Of a stretch of DNA of 64,000 nt, positions 1 through 11,700 are shown in pieces (the stretch's first letter is position 1; every line of letters starts with the position of its first letter). Below the pieces are notes generated by a model. It did no database searches, was not told the origin of the DNA, and saw only the letters and a list, made by a program, of their open reading frames with translations. A program made the position numbers and the translations under genes. The DNA is from Paragonimus westermani (lineage: Eukaryota > Platyhelminthes > Trematoda > Plagiorchiida > Troglotrematidae): assembly GCA_008508345.1 (NCBI GenBank), contig QNGE01000429.1, positions 136,642 to 200,641 on the forward strand, written 5' to 3'.

Positions 1-410
1 GGGTTATGGTAAACTGTGATGAATGCCTGCATTTACACATCGCTCTTGGGTGCACTTATCAGCCACAAAGCTCACGGGACACTGAAGAGCTCAGTTTACT
101 GAAAAGAAACACCCGGACCAACTCCCCAGTTTTTATAGCAACCACCCGGTCTGCCATAAAAGAAACTCTTCGAAACCTTTTCAAAAGAACAGAGAAGCTG
201 AAGCATCATACAATTCCAAAGAACTAAAGAAAAGAACTTGTGTTTTGTAGTTCTTCACAACAGACATCTACGGAGATTCATCGAATGTAGTTCGTTGCAG
301 AAGGAAGGGAATTCATAGATCTACGGGACTATCAACTAAACAAATTGCACCGCTTTACAGCGAAATCACCTCAGAACTAACCGGGAGACTTCTAAGATCA
401 CAAGATTTCA
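1..410. other. Unassigned left edge
   Basis: This stretch precedes the recognisable Penelope-like fragment. A 73-codon plus-strand frame (6-227) is present but I could not match it to a family. It may be decayed upstream sequence of the same element, because the element's frame becomes readable only near 411. Nothing else is supported here. Confidence 0.3.
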
Positions 411-800
411 CGCTAGCACACAAGCCGCATTGCACCGTTTTATCAAACTAAAGAAGATATCCAAATCCGCTGAGAGAAGACCTCGTGTACAAAACAAAAT
501 GCAACTACTGTGGACAGCATCGCGTTGGCCAAACCGGACAGGAACTATCAACACTAACTGTTGAGCATGAATTGACCATCAAGGGATACAATCAGTTTTC
601 TTTGCTCGCCGTACAGGCTGACTGAACTGGAAAAATCTTCAACCTGAGTAATTCCGAAGTTTATAGCCTAGCAAACAGCAGACACGGAAGATAATTTCTC
701 GATGTTTGGTACTTATTGGCCGAGTTGATAAAACACACCGAGTCGAACGATATCTAAAATCCCATGCGAACCAAGAACCGGAGAAGGTTTAAATGACGTC
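411..800 (+). pseudogene. Penelope-like element, decayed GIY-YIG endonuclease end
   Basis: One reading frame (codons in register with 482) carries the C-terminal part of a Penelope-like retroelement protein. It reads from HKPHC (about 425) through a Cys-x2-Cys pair (KCNYCG), the segment HRVGQTGQEL, which corresponds to the YVGQTGR core of GIY-YIG nucleases, then EHELTIKGYNQFSLLAV, and a distal SRHGR / FLDVWYLL block. Such elements use an RT plus a GIY-YIG nuclease for target-primed insertion. The frame is broken by stops at 449-451, 623-625, 692-694 and 755-757, so this is a dead copy. The YVGQTGR-type core differs from the YIGRT-type core of the copy at 5668-6760, so two subfamilies are present. 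No RT domain is readable upstream. Assignment is by motif reading, not by search. Confidence 0.6.
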
Positions 801-3800
801 GGGCTCAAATGTCGGCAAAACCGAACACAGCAACTTGAGAGCACTGGACCGGTGATCGGAACGGAACAATGGATAACCAATCAGACCGAATTTCAGACGC
901 GAAGAATTGGCTCATCTAGTCAAATAACAAAGACCATCTACTCATATTCAGGGTGAAATTTCAACAGCAGCAAGAAACGGCCAAACTGATTCAATATCCA
1001 GGGCTCAAGAGGTGTACGAAATAACCGGTCAGGCCTCAGAGTAAAGTGTAAGTGCACCAAAAACAGTCATCGGCAATTTAGATCACGGATCGAAACAACA
1101 GATGAGGACCAGAGTACAGGTAGGAAAGTCAACTGACTCTGATGTAAAAATAGAGGCATCTATTACACTCTACCAAATCCCATGCTCAAACCTGTGCATT
1201 GAAACACCTACGCACTGACGATGTCACTTTGTTGATGAAACCTTTGCAAACTAGATGCTAAGTTTGGTGGACATTCCACTTCCTGAATACTTAACCCTAG
1301 CCACGAACAACAGCGGTTCCAGTGTTTCCGATTGTCAGAAACCGTGTTTGCTCATTAGTAAAATCACATGGTCAGTCTGCCCTTCAATTTAACTAACTGA
1401 TTTGGTTCATGCTACAACGATGTTCTATAAGTTCAGTAACCGCGTGTTTGGTCAAAACTTTATTTGTGTGGCTTAATATGGAATAAGCCATGCAATAGTG
1501 AAATCAATAGTATTAACTCCTTTATCAACAAAATATGCCCACATGGGATTGACTTGGCAGACGCTGGAGCAGTTGCTTCCAAATTGAGTCTAAGACCACA
1601 AAAACCTGTAAAACAGATGTCTTTATCCTTTTCCAAAGGTAACTCACGAAGTACAGTGTTTTCAAATAGGCTTTGCAAGAACACTACTGTCCCTATATTA
1701 ACTGTGTTACATATATCACCAAAATACACGGTAAAATATCCACTCCAAAGTGTCTATGCACGTAAGCTAGCACAGGCTTGAACTGGCATCACTGCGTGGG
1801 CACGAGGTATATAAGTGTCTGATAGATAGACAGGACATTCACGAATTGACAGACAACCGAGAACGAGAACAGAACGTAAAACTACGCCGGTTCAGTACAG
1901 CACCCATAGAGTTTTTAGCGTGTCAATTATAGTTAATCTTGTCCAGAGCCCAAAGCACAACAGGGTTGAACAATCAATCGAAATATGCAGTCACTGTTAT
2001 TGAGGGGGAGGATGTCGGTGTGTCACCAAGTGGGAAATGGACAAATGTTCTGTGTCTATTCTGAAATGGCCATTTCATCTGACATTCTGTACAACGATTC
2101 TGCTGACAAACGGTGGCATTCATTCACAACCAGTACAGAAAACAGAATGGCTGCGGAAATATAAGTTTATAGCAAAAATTAGCAAGTAGCCTGGTTCCGT
2201 CTCACCACTCTCAAACATCTCCCTTTGATTTAATTGATACGATATCTTTTGTCACCCTTCTTGATTGGATTGTATTTTAGGTGACAAAGTGAAACATAAT
2301 TCGTTACAATCAGTTGAAAACACGTTCAACCGCCTTTTTCAGGTGCATCGGTAACAAATTGTTAACACAATTGCCGTCGACAAACAATCGAAAGATTTCT
2401 GTGTCTGGTTTCAATCAACATCATGTCACTGATTAGAAAATCGAAAATTAGTCGATCAGGTTGAAGTCTTTTGCCGTTTCAATTTTACACGTTTTAGAGG
2501 AGAACGTTCAACACAACTACTCTGTTTACCGCACTCGCAAATGCATTGAATTTGGTTTTCACGCAACAGGCTGAATATTTGATCCATCTATCATATTTAC
2601 ACTGATAGTGTGTTCTCACTGCTCAGTCATTAAACTTAGCTTGTTAAATTATTTATATGGGGAGCCTGCGTTCCGGCTTCCTCGACAAACAGTACGTTCT
2701 TCGCACAAATACACCATAAGTAACTAACACTGTTCATTAAAAAGTGATCAACTATGTAAACGATGAAGCAAAACATCGACAGATAAAGGCTCCATTTTAT
2801 TGGCACTGTTGCCAGCTTGTACAAAAGAATGATGGAGAATGTGCAACACAAAAAAGCTTAAATGGATTATGCATTTTTACATGTGAATCTGTTGACTTAA
2901 CAACCCTATGCTGTCTGATCACTTCTAACTATGTCTGGCTGACTGTACAGTTGCCATTCGTGCTAAGTATTTGTCAAGTTTTACTAAAAGGTGGTTATAC
3001 CAGCCTGCTTCTCATTTTCGATTCTGTAAATTACGTCAGTGTATCGATTATCCCCTCTATCATGTCCTATTTTTTCGAAGTAATTAGTAGTAGTGTCAGT
3101 CACACTGATGACAAATATCAATTGAGACGTCTACAGTTCAGAATTGCCACCAATTTTCCAGCATGCAAAAACAGTACTCGGTGATGAACCTCAAGAAGCT
3201 TCAGCCAATCACGTGTGCAGTCAATAGTCGCTTGTCTGTCCTTGTAATCATATACAGCACTATCGTGCGCAACTATCTTACTTCCTGTTGGGCATCGTTG
3301 TGCCCCTTGCACAGCGCGTTCAATAGTAAGCGTACCTCATAAAAATCACAAATATCACAACATAATTGGAAGTTTTCATAACTGTCGTTTACTAAGGAAA
3401 TAGCTATATCTCTATGGTGGTAATGGTGTGATGACTTTCTCACGGAGAATGGCGATTAACTTTCTTACCCAGTGGAAGCGCAAATGAATAAATTAAAAAG
3501 ACTTTGTTGAACTTAGACTTCAACTGAATGAGCAGCCCGGTAAACGACGCTCTCTAAGGTGTAGACGGACCATGGTTAAAGCTCAAATCTATCATTAAAT
3601 CTTGTACCTATCAATTAGAATTCAAAGTGTATTTTAAGCTACGTTTATCTATCCGTAAACCTGCAAATTGTCATTTTCTTCCTCCAACAAACACTCGCTA
3701 AAATTTAAAAGCCATCGGCCTCATGTTGAAAGAAATTTGCTACAATTTCTGTACTCGTTTTCTCGGTCAATATTTCACTACTTACGCACATAGTGTAGCC

Positions 3801-4419
3801 TTTTGAACGTACCTCCCGCCGCGTTGAGGTATTCGGCCGAGCTTTCGAAAACTCGCACCTCCGACCTGACAATCCACCACAATAGCATGTATCCGAACAA
3901 TTTTGATTCATTTCTATGGTTCTTATTATGTAATCAGATACTGTTCAGGTTGGTAGCCGGAAATAGCGCTAGCGCACACTGTTGACCTTATAACGGCGAC
4001 AGATAATGCAGGTCAGTAGTGTTGGCCCTCAGTAACACCAGCTTCGTCCGTGTCATTATCTAGCCAGCCTTTTTTATCACGTAATTATGGCAGAGTCTGA
4101 GATGTTTAAGTTGTTTTTCACCGCATTTCATGTATGACTGCACTGCTGACCATCAGACTGCCAGTCAGTGTTTCCGAAAACGTCTTCAAGGATTCCAAAT
4201 AAAAAGACACAAATGTTCACCATGTCACACTAGGCCAATAATTATTAGTTGTTCTTAGGTCAGCTTTCCAGTAATCGGCGTAGTATACAGCAGTGATCAG
4301 CCAGTGCTTTTTCGATAATTACGTTCACTCGCGTAGAGTAAACTTCCCGCAGCCAGTCACCGGCCTATTGCTTGGTGTGATATCGCTTCAGTTCTCAAGA
4401 TATTACATCATCGCTGATG
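801..4419. other. Gene-poor AT-rich stretch
   Basis: No recognisable gene. Modest open frames occur (1464-1781 plus, 2744-3184 plus) but show no domain, no convincing splice context and no repeat partner. At 2001-2013 a purine run (TGAGGGGGAGGA) is followed directly by TGTCGGTGTGTCACC, resembling the polypurine-tract/3'-LTR junction of the gypsy element at 47.4 kb. No LTR end or internal region could be paired with it. Confidence 0.35.
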
Positions 4420-4441
4420 AGTAGTCGGGGATTCGGTCTAC

Positions 4442-4711
4442 TTTCAGGTTGCCCATCACTCACAGTTGACCGCAGCCTTCGCATTCAGATAGAATCTGCA
4501 GCCGGCCTCTTCCGAAAAGGAGCATCAGACTCGAGTTTTGCTCCATTAGAGCNGCCGGATTTCTAGTCCCGGCCGTGGCAAGGATATGCACTACTGACGA
4601 GCTCCAATGGTGCAAAACTCGAGTCTTGTGCTCCTTTTCGGAAGAGGCTGGCTGCAGAGCCTATCTGAATGCGAATGCTGCGATCAAATGTGAGTGATGG
4701 TCAACCTGAAA
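4442..4711. repeat. Inverted duplication of the SINE body with an N near the centre
   Basis: The left arm (4442-4552) and the reverse complement of the right arm (4601-4711) align over about 110 bp at roughly 90 percent by eye. Both match the body of the 431-bp SINE unit at 37.7-38.6 kb (shared CCATCACTCAC, TTCGCATTCAGATAG and AGACTCGAGTTT blocks). The spacer holds the window's only ambiguous base (4553) and part of the SINE's tRNA-side sequence (CCCGGCCGTGGCAAGGATA). The plus-strand CTGATGAGTAGTCGGGGAT just upstream (4420s) also matches the unit, so the left copy extends slightly beyond the arm. Either two SINE copies inserted head to head, or this is an assembly fold-back join. Confidence 0.75.
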
Positions 4712-5023
4712 ACACTACATCATCCTTCAGGTGATTTTTAAATCAAAATCAAACACAAAGCTTTAAGGCACACTACAAATAGACTGCTAAATGTAACTGT
4801 GAGCGTGCGTTTCTCAATATCTTCTGGCCATAAGTATGCCAGAGTGAGCTTCCGAACAGGTGGTTACACTGGTGAATTATATCCAATGGCTACCTAAGAT
4901 AACCTAGTCACCTAAATCAGAGTTTTGAGAAGGCTTTATATTTTGCCCATTCTTTAATGAGGCACTCAGTTATCGACAGCGCCCACAGGAATAATACTCG
5001 TTGTGATAGTTCCGCGTACTGAT

Positions 5024-5072
5024 GTTAGTAAATAAGTTAGTAAGTTAGTAAGTAAGTCACTAAGTTAGTAAG
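5024..5072. repeat. Short tandem repeat (GTTAGTAA-like, imperfect)
   Basis: Six imperfect 4- to 8-bp units built on GTTAGTAA / GTAA run through this stretch. It is an ordinary microsatellite-like tract between decayed repeats. Confidence 0.8.
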
Positions 5073-5510
5073 CCAACAGAGCTTCAAGCTTGTGGACATT
5101 CTGATTGTAATCGTAGGGGATACGTTCCGAACAAAAGGTTCTCCAACAGTCACGTTCAAGGAACTCCAGAGGGGAGGGAAATGCTGCACAATTCTTCCAT
5201 GCAAGCCCAAAGATGTACACGCCTTCTTTGTTTGCAGAATGAATTATTAGTCATCCGACTATACCGGGAGCCAAGTGGGCAACAGCGAATGAACTACCAC
5301 ACGATTCAGTAAACCAACGTTATCATGATAAGACTTGTGGTTGTCAAAGCTAGCTGACGATAGAACGTCAGGCAATTTGATATTATCCTGTAAAATAATA
5401 TAAGCTGGCCTCTGCTAACCCTTTGCTCATTGTCAACCGAAGACCCTAAAGATGAGCTGGTGGCTGATTAGCCTCCACCTGCTTCTACCTAGGTGTTCTA
5501 GCTCTTGTTG

Positions 5511-5573
5511 ATTTTGAACAGCGAAATCAGAAGACCGGTTTTGCTAGACGGTAATACCATTTCGTGTTTCCGT
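5511..5573 (+). pseudogene. Penelope-like RT scrap, inverted relative to the neighbouring copy
   Basis: About 60 bp on the plus strand match, in reverse orientation, 6692-6757 of the adjacent minus-strand Penelope-like copy; shared blocks include GCGAAATCAGAAGAC and GGTAATACCATTTCGT. Translated, both give an NxEIRR-(x)VLxDGNTIS segment that sits just upstream of the RT GPILVEFFM block. Homology stops abruptly at both ends. The fragment lies within 100 bp of the 3' end of the minus copy, so it is probably a remnant of a second element or a rearranged end. Confidence 0.6.
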
Positions 5574-5667
5574 CAATTGCAAACACATAACAGCAGTGAA
5601 AATCAAAAAATATTCAAGCGAATTAAGTTCATACATCAAGCCAATGTATACATTAGTCTGTCACTGG

Positions 5668-6760
5668 TCAAAACCATAGCATACAAAGCTTCAAGGTCAG
5701 CAGATTTTGCACACAGAGGATCGGCTTGCTACGCGTGATTAGCAGCGCTTCGAGTGACTTAAGAATGACAGGCTTGTGATGACGCATAAACACGTGTAAA
5801 GCGTTTGTCAGGTCGACCAGATAAACGGTCCTTAGCAGGTGTCTGGCGATCGAAGAAGCCGGCTTGCGTTGTTCGGTAGGGTCACACACATCAAGTCCTA
5901 CATATACTTGGGCACGTGTTCCTTAATTCCAAGGCGCAGGGATCGATCAGTTCTGCCGATGTAAACGTCACCGCAGCTGCAGGTGAACTGATAGATACAG
6001 TGTGAAGTGGACAGCTCTGACGTCCGCATCTTGATGTGAGGAAGGGTGAGTGACTTGGTGCGACTGAGTAAGCGCAATGTAGCTGCATTGCACGTCCTTT
6101 GAATGGCCTGCGTCAGTCGTCGCGTTAAAAACGACATATTGCTATTTCCTTTGTACGGTAACTGCATGTACACCGGTTTCTTCGGGACAGACGTTTCTTG
6201 TGGGTTTATTAATCTCGGCTTACTGTGAAAGACAATGAAACCCAGTGGATAACCGTTAGAGACCAAGGTGTCACGAACAGATTTCAGCTCGGTATCTAGT
6301 GTATCACCCGTACATATAGTTTGCGCTCTGTGAAACAGACAACGAACCAACGAGCGTTTGTGATGTATGGGTTAGAAACTGTTGAAATTCAAATATTGCC
6401 CTTCCCAAGTAGACTTACGATGTACCGATCGACACACTGTACCATCATTTTGTCGCTGGATGCTGATGTCCAGAAAGACGAGCGTGACTTCCTTCTCAAA
6501 TTCGGACGATAACGTTAGATTTCGGTGCGAAGATTTCAATAAATTCAATAGTTTTCCTACGATCTCTTTATATTGTGTGAACACTCTCATGTCGTCGACA
6601 TATCGACAATAAAGCGGGGTGTCATACAATGTAATCGTGAGGCGGAGCTCAATCATAGACATGAAAAATTCAACCAAAATCGGTCCTAACTGAAGCGGAC
6701 ATACGAAATGGTATTACCGTCTTGCAAAACCAGTCTTCTGATTTCGCCGTTCAAATTCGT
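5668..6760 (-). pseudogene. Penelope-like element: RT C-terminal half plus GIY-YIG domain, broken
   Basis: Reading on the minus strand from about 6760 downward: a GPILVEFFMSMIE block, the RT catalytic motif YCRYVDDMRVFT (YVDD, near 6600), the FLDI motif, a HRKSTWEGQYLNFNS block, HHKRSLVRCLFHRA, then a GIY-YIG domain with FTCSCGDVYIGRTDRSL and an EHVPKY continuation, then a SSIARHLL ... SLEALLI ... KPILCVQN tail ending at the stop at 5668. This order is that of Penelope-like retroelements. An in-frame stop (6372-6374) interrupts NFNS/HHKRSLVR, a frameshift near 5895 separates the GIY-YIG core from the tail, and another break lies near 6690 upstream of GPILVEFF. The N-terminal half of the RT is not readable, so the copy is 5'-truncated or too decayed. 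It cannot encode an active protein. Confidence 0.88.
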
Positions 6761-8633
6761 AACTTAGGAGGGATGTTTTATATTTTTTCTTGACTTGTCT
6801 GGCACAACAATGAGAGTTCCTCGCTCGCTTTGCTGTGTTGTTGTAGACGAGCAAATCACGGAAAACCAACCAAAAGCCAACTCACGGTAATTTCTTTTCA
6901 GAGGAGGATAGTTAGCTAAAATAGGAAACCTGACAATACTGAATGTTCTCTTAAGATAAGGGACGAAACAGCAAATCAATCGGACTGTTGACTTGCAGCT
7001 ACGTTAGTCAAATAGGTGTACATTAGACCCTCGTCCAATAACACTCTGAGACGTTTTTCTTCAACAGTAATTGAAAAGTAGTCCCAACAGGCATCAATCG
7101 GAAAGAACATAGCAAGGTTTCAAAGCAAACCATGTTTCCAGCAAAGTCTGGAATTCTGATGAGCAGTTAGCTCTAGTCTTGTCCTGGACCAATGACAGCA
7201 ACCAACAGAGTAAATGGAAAAATGCGACGTAGAACCATGTCGCTCCGCGGTATTCATAAGTGCGCCAGTTGAAAAATACGTAGAAACTTCCAGCAAACTC
7301 AAAAACACTCCGAAGGATGAAGGTAAAACGACCCTGTGTAATAGACCAACAATTGAGTAGTTGAGATAAAAGCAAACATCCGCTGCATGCAATTAGCTGC
7401 AAGACTTAGGAAAGTGCCATTGGGTTTGTATTAAGCCTGCCATGGCAGACTCGTGCGTACAAAACAAAGAAAACTGAAAAAACACGGTTGCAGTCTTGAT
7501 GCTTAGAAAAGCCACAATATTGCTCTGTGGAGGCTGGCCTGTCGGAGTTCCTGGAATATATCGTAAAGATAAGTTTTGTGTTCGGTCAGAAAATTCTCTA
7601 CAGAGTATTTTTCAAGCAGAATATGAGTAGTAATCTGCGAACGGTTATTTCAGGCCTTCAGAAACAGGAGTTCTTAGTTTTAAGCACACATTAAACGTCT
7701 GATGAGGGTTCGGCAGTAACGTAGAAACACCGCCAAAATCTCCATTATCCAGTTGGAAGATGAGCGGATAACCTCAGCTTTTTGTTATTCCTTCTTAGCG
7801 TGGAAAGTTTTAATCCTTAAAAAATGGTAAATAAAACAAATCAGAAGAACTCCAGACAGTTGATTGCTCAGTTGAGTTTACCTTCACTGTCTGCCTCGTT
7901 AATGACCGAGTCCACAAGGACGTGTTACTACAGTGCACTCAGCAGACATATCACATTTTGTGGTGTTGGGCACTGCATGCTTAAGCTTGCCTTCAACATC
8001 CGTTTTATATCCCTGTTACCGAGAAATGGACATAATTAGGATGGATATGAGTGTTTTATGGTCTGTTTATGTCTTTCTGAACATCCAATCGTTAACTGGA
8101 TTTATAACCCAAGGTAGTCCGCTACTCTGCTTATTTCTAGGCACGATATTTTGCAGTCTTAGTGCACATTTGACTTTTCTTTTAAGAATAACCGAATTGC
8201 ACTGACCTATCATACTGAGTCCTGTGATCGACGCCAAAGGATGTTGATTACCTATTTCCTGTGAGAAAACACCCTGTGTGTAAGTAATACTTACTGCATC
8301 CTTAACGAAGTCTGAAAAAATGAAAAGAAGCCGTTTATCCTGCCAATAATTTGCTCCACAATCTTGGTTACACTGGAGAATCTACACTTACAATAACAAC
8401 AACTCACTTCAAAATGGCATCAGGGGAACTGGCGTCAATATCTGACTTCGTAGTATTGCTTCTTTTTGGCTTACTACTATGCTCCAATCCTTCACTCTAT
8501 ACTCGCGCCATATCCGTTACGGAATAATCATTTTTAGTTTGAAAATTTATCGAAGCTCACAGTGCACTGTGCTTCCCTTATATATAACAGTTCTGTTTTA
8601 GATGAGACTCAACTGTGAGAAGTCAAAGCTTCG
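6761..8633. other. Unassigned stretch upstream of the minus-strand Penelope copy
   Basis: No readable RT N-terminus remains. Small frames on both strands (for example 7094-7402 minus, 7824-8039 plus) match nothing I know. A plus-strand CTGATGAG ... GAAAC arrangement at 7676-7735 resembles a decayed hammerhead ribozyme core; hammerheads are known in Penelope-like elements. Confidence 0.3.
7676..7735 (+). ncRNA. Candidate decayed hammerhead ribozyme motif
   Basis: The core boxes CTGATGA (7699-7705) and GAAAC (7724-7728) occur in the right order and spacing. Before the first box, GTTTTAA and TTAAAC can pair around a 7-nt loop as a stem I hairpin with one bulge. Stem II between the boxes pairs poorly (only GTT/AAC), and no clear stem III partner is visible, so activity is unlikely. 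Hammerheads are documented in the terminal repeats of Penelope-like elements, and a Penelope copy lies about 1 kb away, though on the opposite strand. A chance match remains possible. Confidence 0.25.
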
Positions 8634-8705
8634 GCTAGATTCAAACCAGGGGCAGACACAACATGCCTCAAAGCGGCAAGCGCTCTACCAGTTGAGTTAA
8701 GGTAG
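8634..8705 (-). repeat. tRNA-like sequence (SINE head or tRNA pseudogene)
   Basis: On the minus strand the order is an A-box-like TAACTCAACTGGTAGAGCG, an anticodon-arm-like TTGCC/GGCAT pair, and a B-box-like GGTTTGAATCT with a partly paired T stem. The spacing fits a tRNA-derived pol III promoter. The acceptor arms do not pair and stems contain mismatches, so it is not a functional tRNA. It differs from the 431-bp SINE head at 37.7 kb, so it probably represents another SINE family or a lone tRNA pseudogene. Confidence 0.55.
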
Positions 8706-11700
8706 TGTGATAACTTTGTTTCTTTACGATAACAGGGTTTCCTAGTTCAGTCTTTTGTTGACCGTGTGTCTGTCACTGCTACGAATCCAGCCAAAGCCCT
8801 GACGTTTCACAGTTGGGTCTCTTCTAAACTCAAACCTGCCAAACCACTTATTAGTAATGTAACTAAACTGTAAACGTAGTGTGCGATAAACCAAATCCGA
8901 TAGGCCAACGAGGTAGAGGGCAACTTTTCGTGGTGCTTTTGGTGAAGCAGTCATTGGTAATTTCAAATATGGTTACGGTAGGCTGCTACTTTGAAAATAC
9001 CAGCTGCCAATAACTCTTACTAGCTTTGTCTGTTAGACAGCACAGATGTTAGATTCCACGGTAGTTCCCTTCCTGAAAAGTAAGCAGACGAGTGTGTTGC
9101 GGTGTTTTCTTGAATGTCAGAAGTTATTTCTGTCTTATTAGCTAGAATAGGGAAGAACACTCTCCTTATGAACAGTTTATCTGAATAGAATTTAGCCACC
9201 TTGGTAGTTTCGTACTAATTGCGTAACAAATTGAGGGAGGTATCCAGCCACACTTAATAACACCAACTCGTGGTCATTTAGCCTTCAGGTAAACCCGTAA
9301 TGAGATTCACACTGCATGTCGGTTTCTCAACTTTCGCGTGTGTCTCGGTAAAAAAAAAAGAATTCTGACGATCAATCGCTTACGTTAAAAAAGAAGTGAT
9401 TCTTGCACTTGGAGTATTTTTTAGACAAACCAATTTCACACCATCTTGCTTGCTACAACAGTTTGTTCTTTTGATTATTAGTCTGAAACAAATTAATCAT
9501 AAATGCATCAATCCAGGTTCACTGAGCACATGTGTTTTTGAAGCAGGTGTTTTTCGCAAAGCAATTGTTAAAGGCCCACTTCCACAGTCTGAGAGTAGCA
9601 TGTGAATAAACTGTAAACATTTTTTGTTAGTAGCATTTCTGTGGTGAAAACTGTTTTGATTAACTTAACCGACTAAAAAAATGAAACAATGAAGAGCACG
9701 AAGATTAATAAACTCTCACATCCAGAATTAGTGTTTTACTGGTCAAAAATGGGTAAACATTTGTCACAAGCGTAGTCCAATTTCAAATACAGTCGTAAGA
9801 TTTGTTCTGCTGTAGACTAGCAAATTTGACAAACTCGACAAAGTTCGTCGAGTTTAACGTGTAGTGCTTTCAGTGAAAGAATTGCGTGGCAGTACTGATC
9901 TGATCATTTTACTATTCAGCATTTCTTATCATATAATTGAGGTCAATTAAATCGTTATAGACCCAGTTGCTTTACACCTGATAAATAATCCATGATATTA
10001 ATTACGGCACCTCTGACTGACAAGTTTCCAGTGCCCTCTCTAATTAGGAGTATCTGCACAGTTTTCAACGCCCCTAATTAACCGGATACTACATACCCTA
10101 ATTTTAGGTCCCGTATTAAACACCATGCAACTGATTACAAATGCAGTAACCACAACCCGATATTTAACAGTATCTTGAGAGGATTGACATTTTGTTACGA
10201 GCGATACTTAGTCTATGTTTTTGTCATTGAACACAATGTATGGTGTTGGGTTTGTTCGGCACACATAATAGAGTTTTCACACAAGATAAGTGGTCTCCAA
10301 GAGTGTAAGGAAATAAATGTAGTGTACATCATGTTGAAAACAGATTTCTAACAAGCTTTCTCTTCTTGTACTGATCGGCAGCTGCACATCGCTGTAGTTT
10401 GGGGCCGTTGGAACCGGATCAAGACTCGCTGGATTGCACATAGCAATTTCATTCGTGTGTGTTCACCCACACATATCCCTGTTCGGCCAGTAACATTGGA
10501 AATACTGCGGTTTGACCTATGTTTCTCTACTTCTGAAATAACCCTAAATGGTTTCAACCTCGTATGCAGATTTCCGCCTTTGGTGTCTCAGTTCGTCCAA
10601 CATTTATGTTGAGTTTACGTACTCTGAAAAAGCTTCTCTGTTAAAAGTACATCTTCAGCAACAAGCGTCAAATGCGAAAAACACCTTATCTCAGAATGTA
10701 CGTTTGTGTGTTGTGAAGAAAGAGAAGTGATGAACTCACCATCGGTTTTCTCTCTTTTTTCAATGAGTGTCAATATATTGGTGAAATTCACAGTGTTATA
10801 CCCCAATCGATAGGGCCTGACTTTGGCAACACGGTTCACAAGGCAATGCAACTGCATGGAGAAAGTCGACAGACAGAGGCTGGAAATAATGTGACAAAGG
10901 TCCTGTAAATGTGGTTAGGGTTTAAACGTTTATCATGGCGGATGTTCATCATAAATCGCCGTGATACTTTGTAGCTCACATACTGGAAACGCCTGGGCTC
11001 TGTGAATAACAGATATCACCGAGCAGTTAGTAAACGTACAGTTCACAATTGTACTGGTACTTGAGGTTCCACGGACAATAGTTATTATACCACGTCGTAA
11101 TTTTTTAACTTAAACGATTATTCGGAGTTTTTACATTCAGTAGAGTTTGCAAATAACTTGGACAGTTTTGGTTATGCTTGGCAATTCTGATAAACTACAC
11201 TCGGTTGAGCAAATGAAGCGAAATGAAATCCTAAGAAAAAATCCCAAAGTAGTTGGGCTGTGAAGAAATCAAATTTTTATGGCAAATATTTTTGTCGTTT
11301 ATTGGTAATATTGTCAGCACTCTGTGATTGCTCTTTTTTATGATGAATTTCCATATTTTAAAACTTCTTTGTCATTATAAAACCTTATAAAACAATCTTT
11401 GATAAGGAGCACAAGTTTTACTTCCTTAGAAATTTTGTTATCAAGATCTATAATGCAAATTGACTAGCAAGTTTTCGCGAAATGTCATTTTTAAAACAAC
11501 TATACACACGACTCAGGAGAATGTACAAAATGAACTAGCAGTTAACTCTACGCCTCCCGATTACTTTTTGAAAATAAATAACTAATTTTGCTTAACACAC
11601 CTTTTTGTACCTCAAGGGAAAATTATCGTGAATTCTTTTGCTTTCTGTTTGTTTCATTCGCCCTCCAAACAGCAAACGGTCTGCGGCATGCAATTGTCCT

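Noticed and set aside
8634..8705. Functional tRNA gene
   Set aside because: Acceptor stem does not pair and other stems have mismatches; kept only as a tRNA-like repeat.
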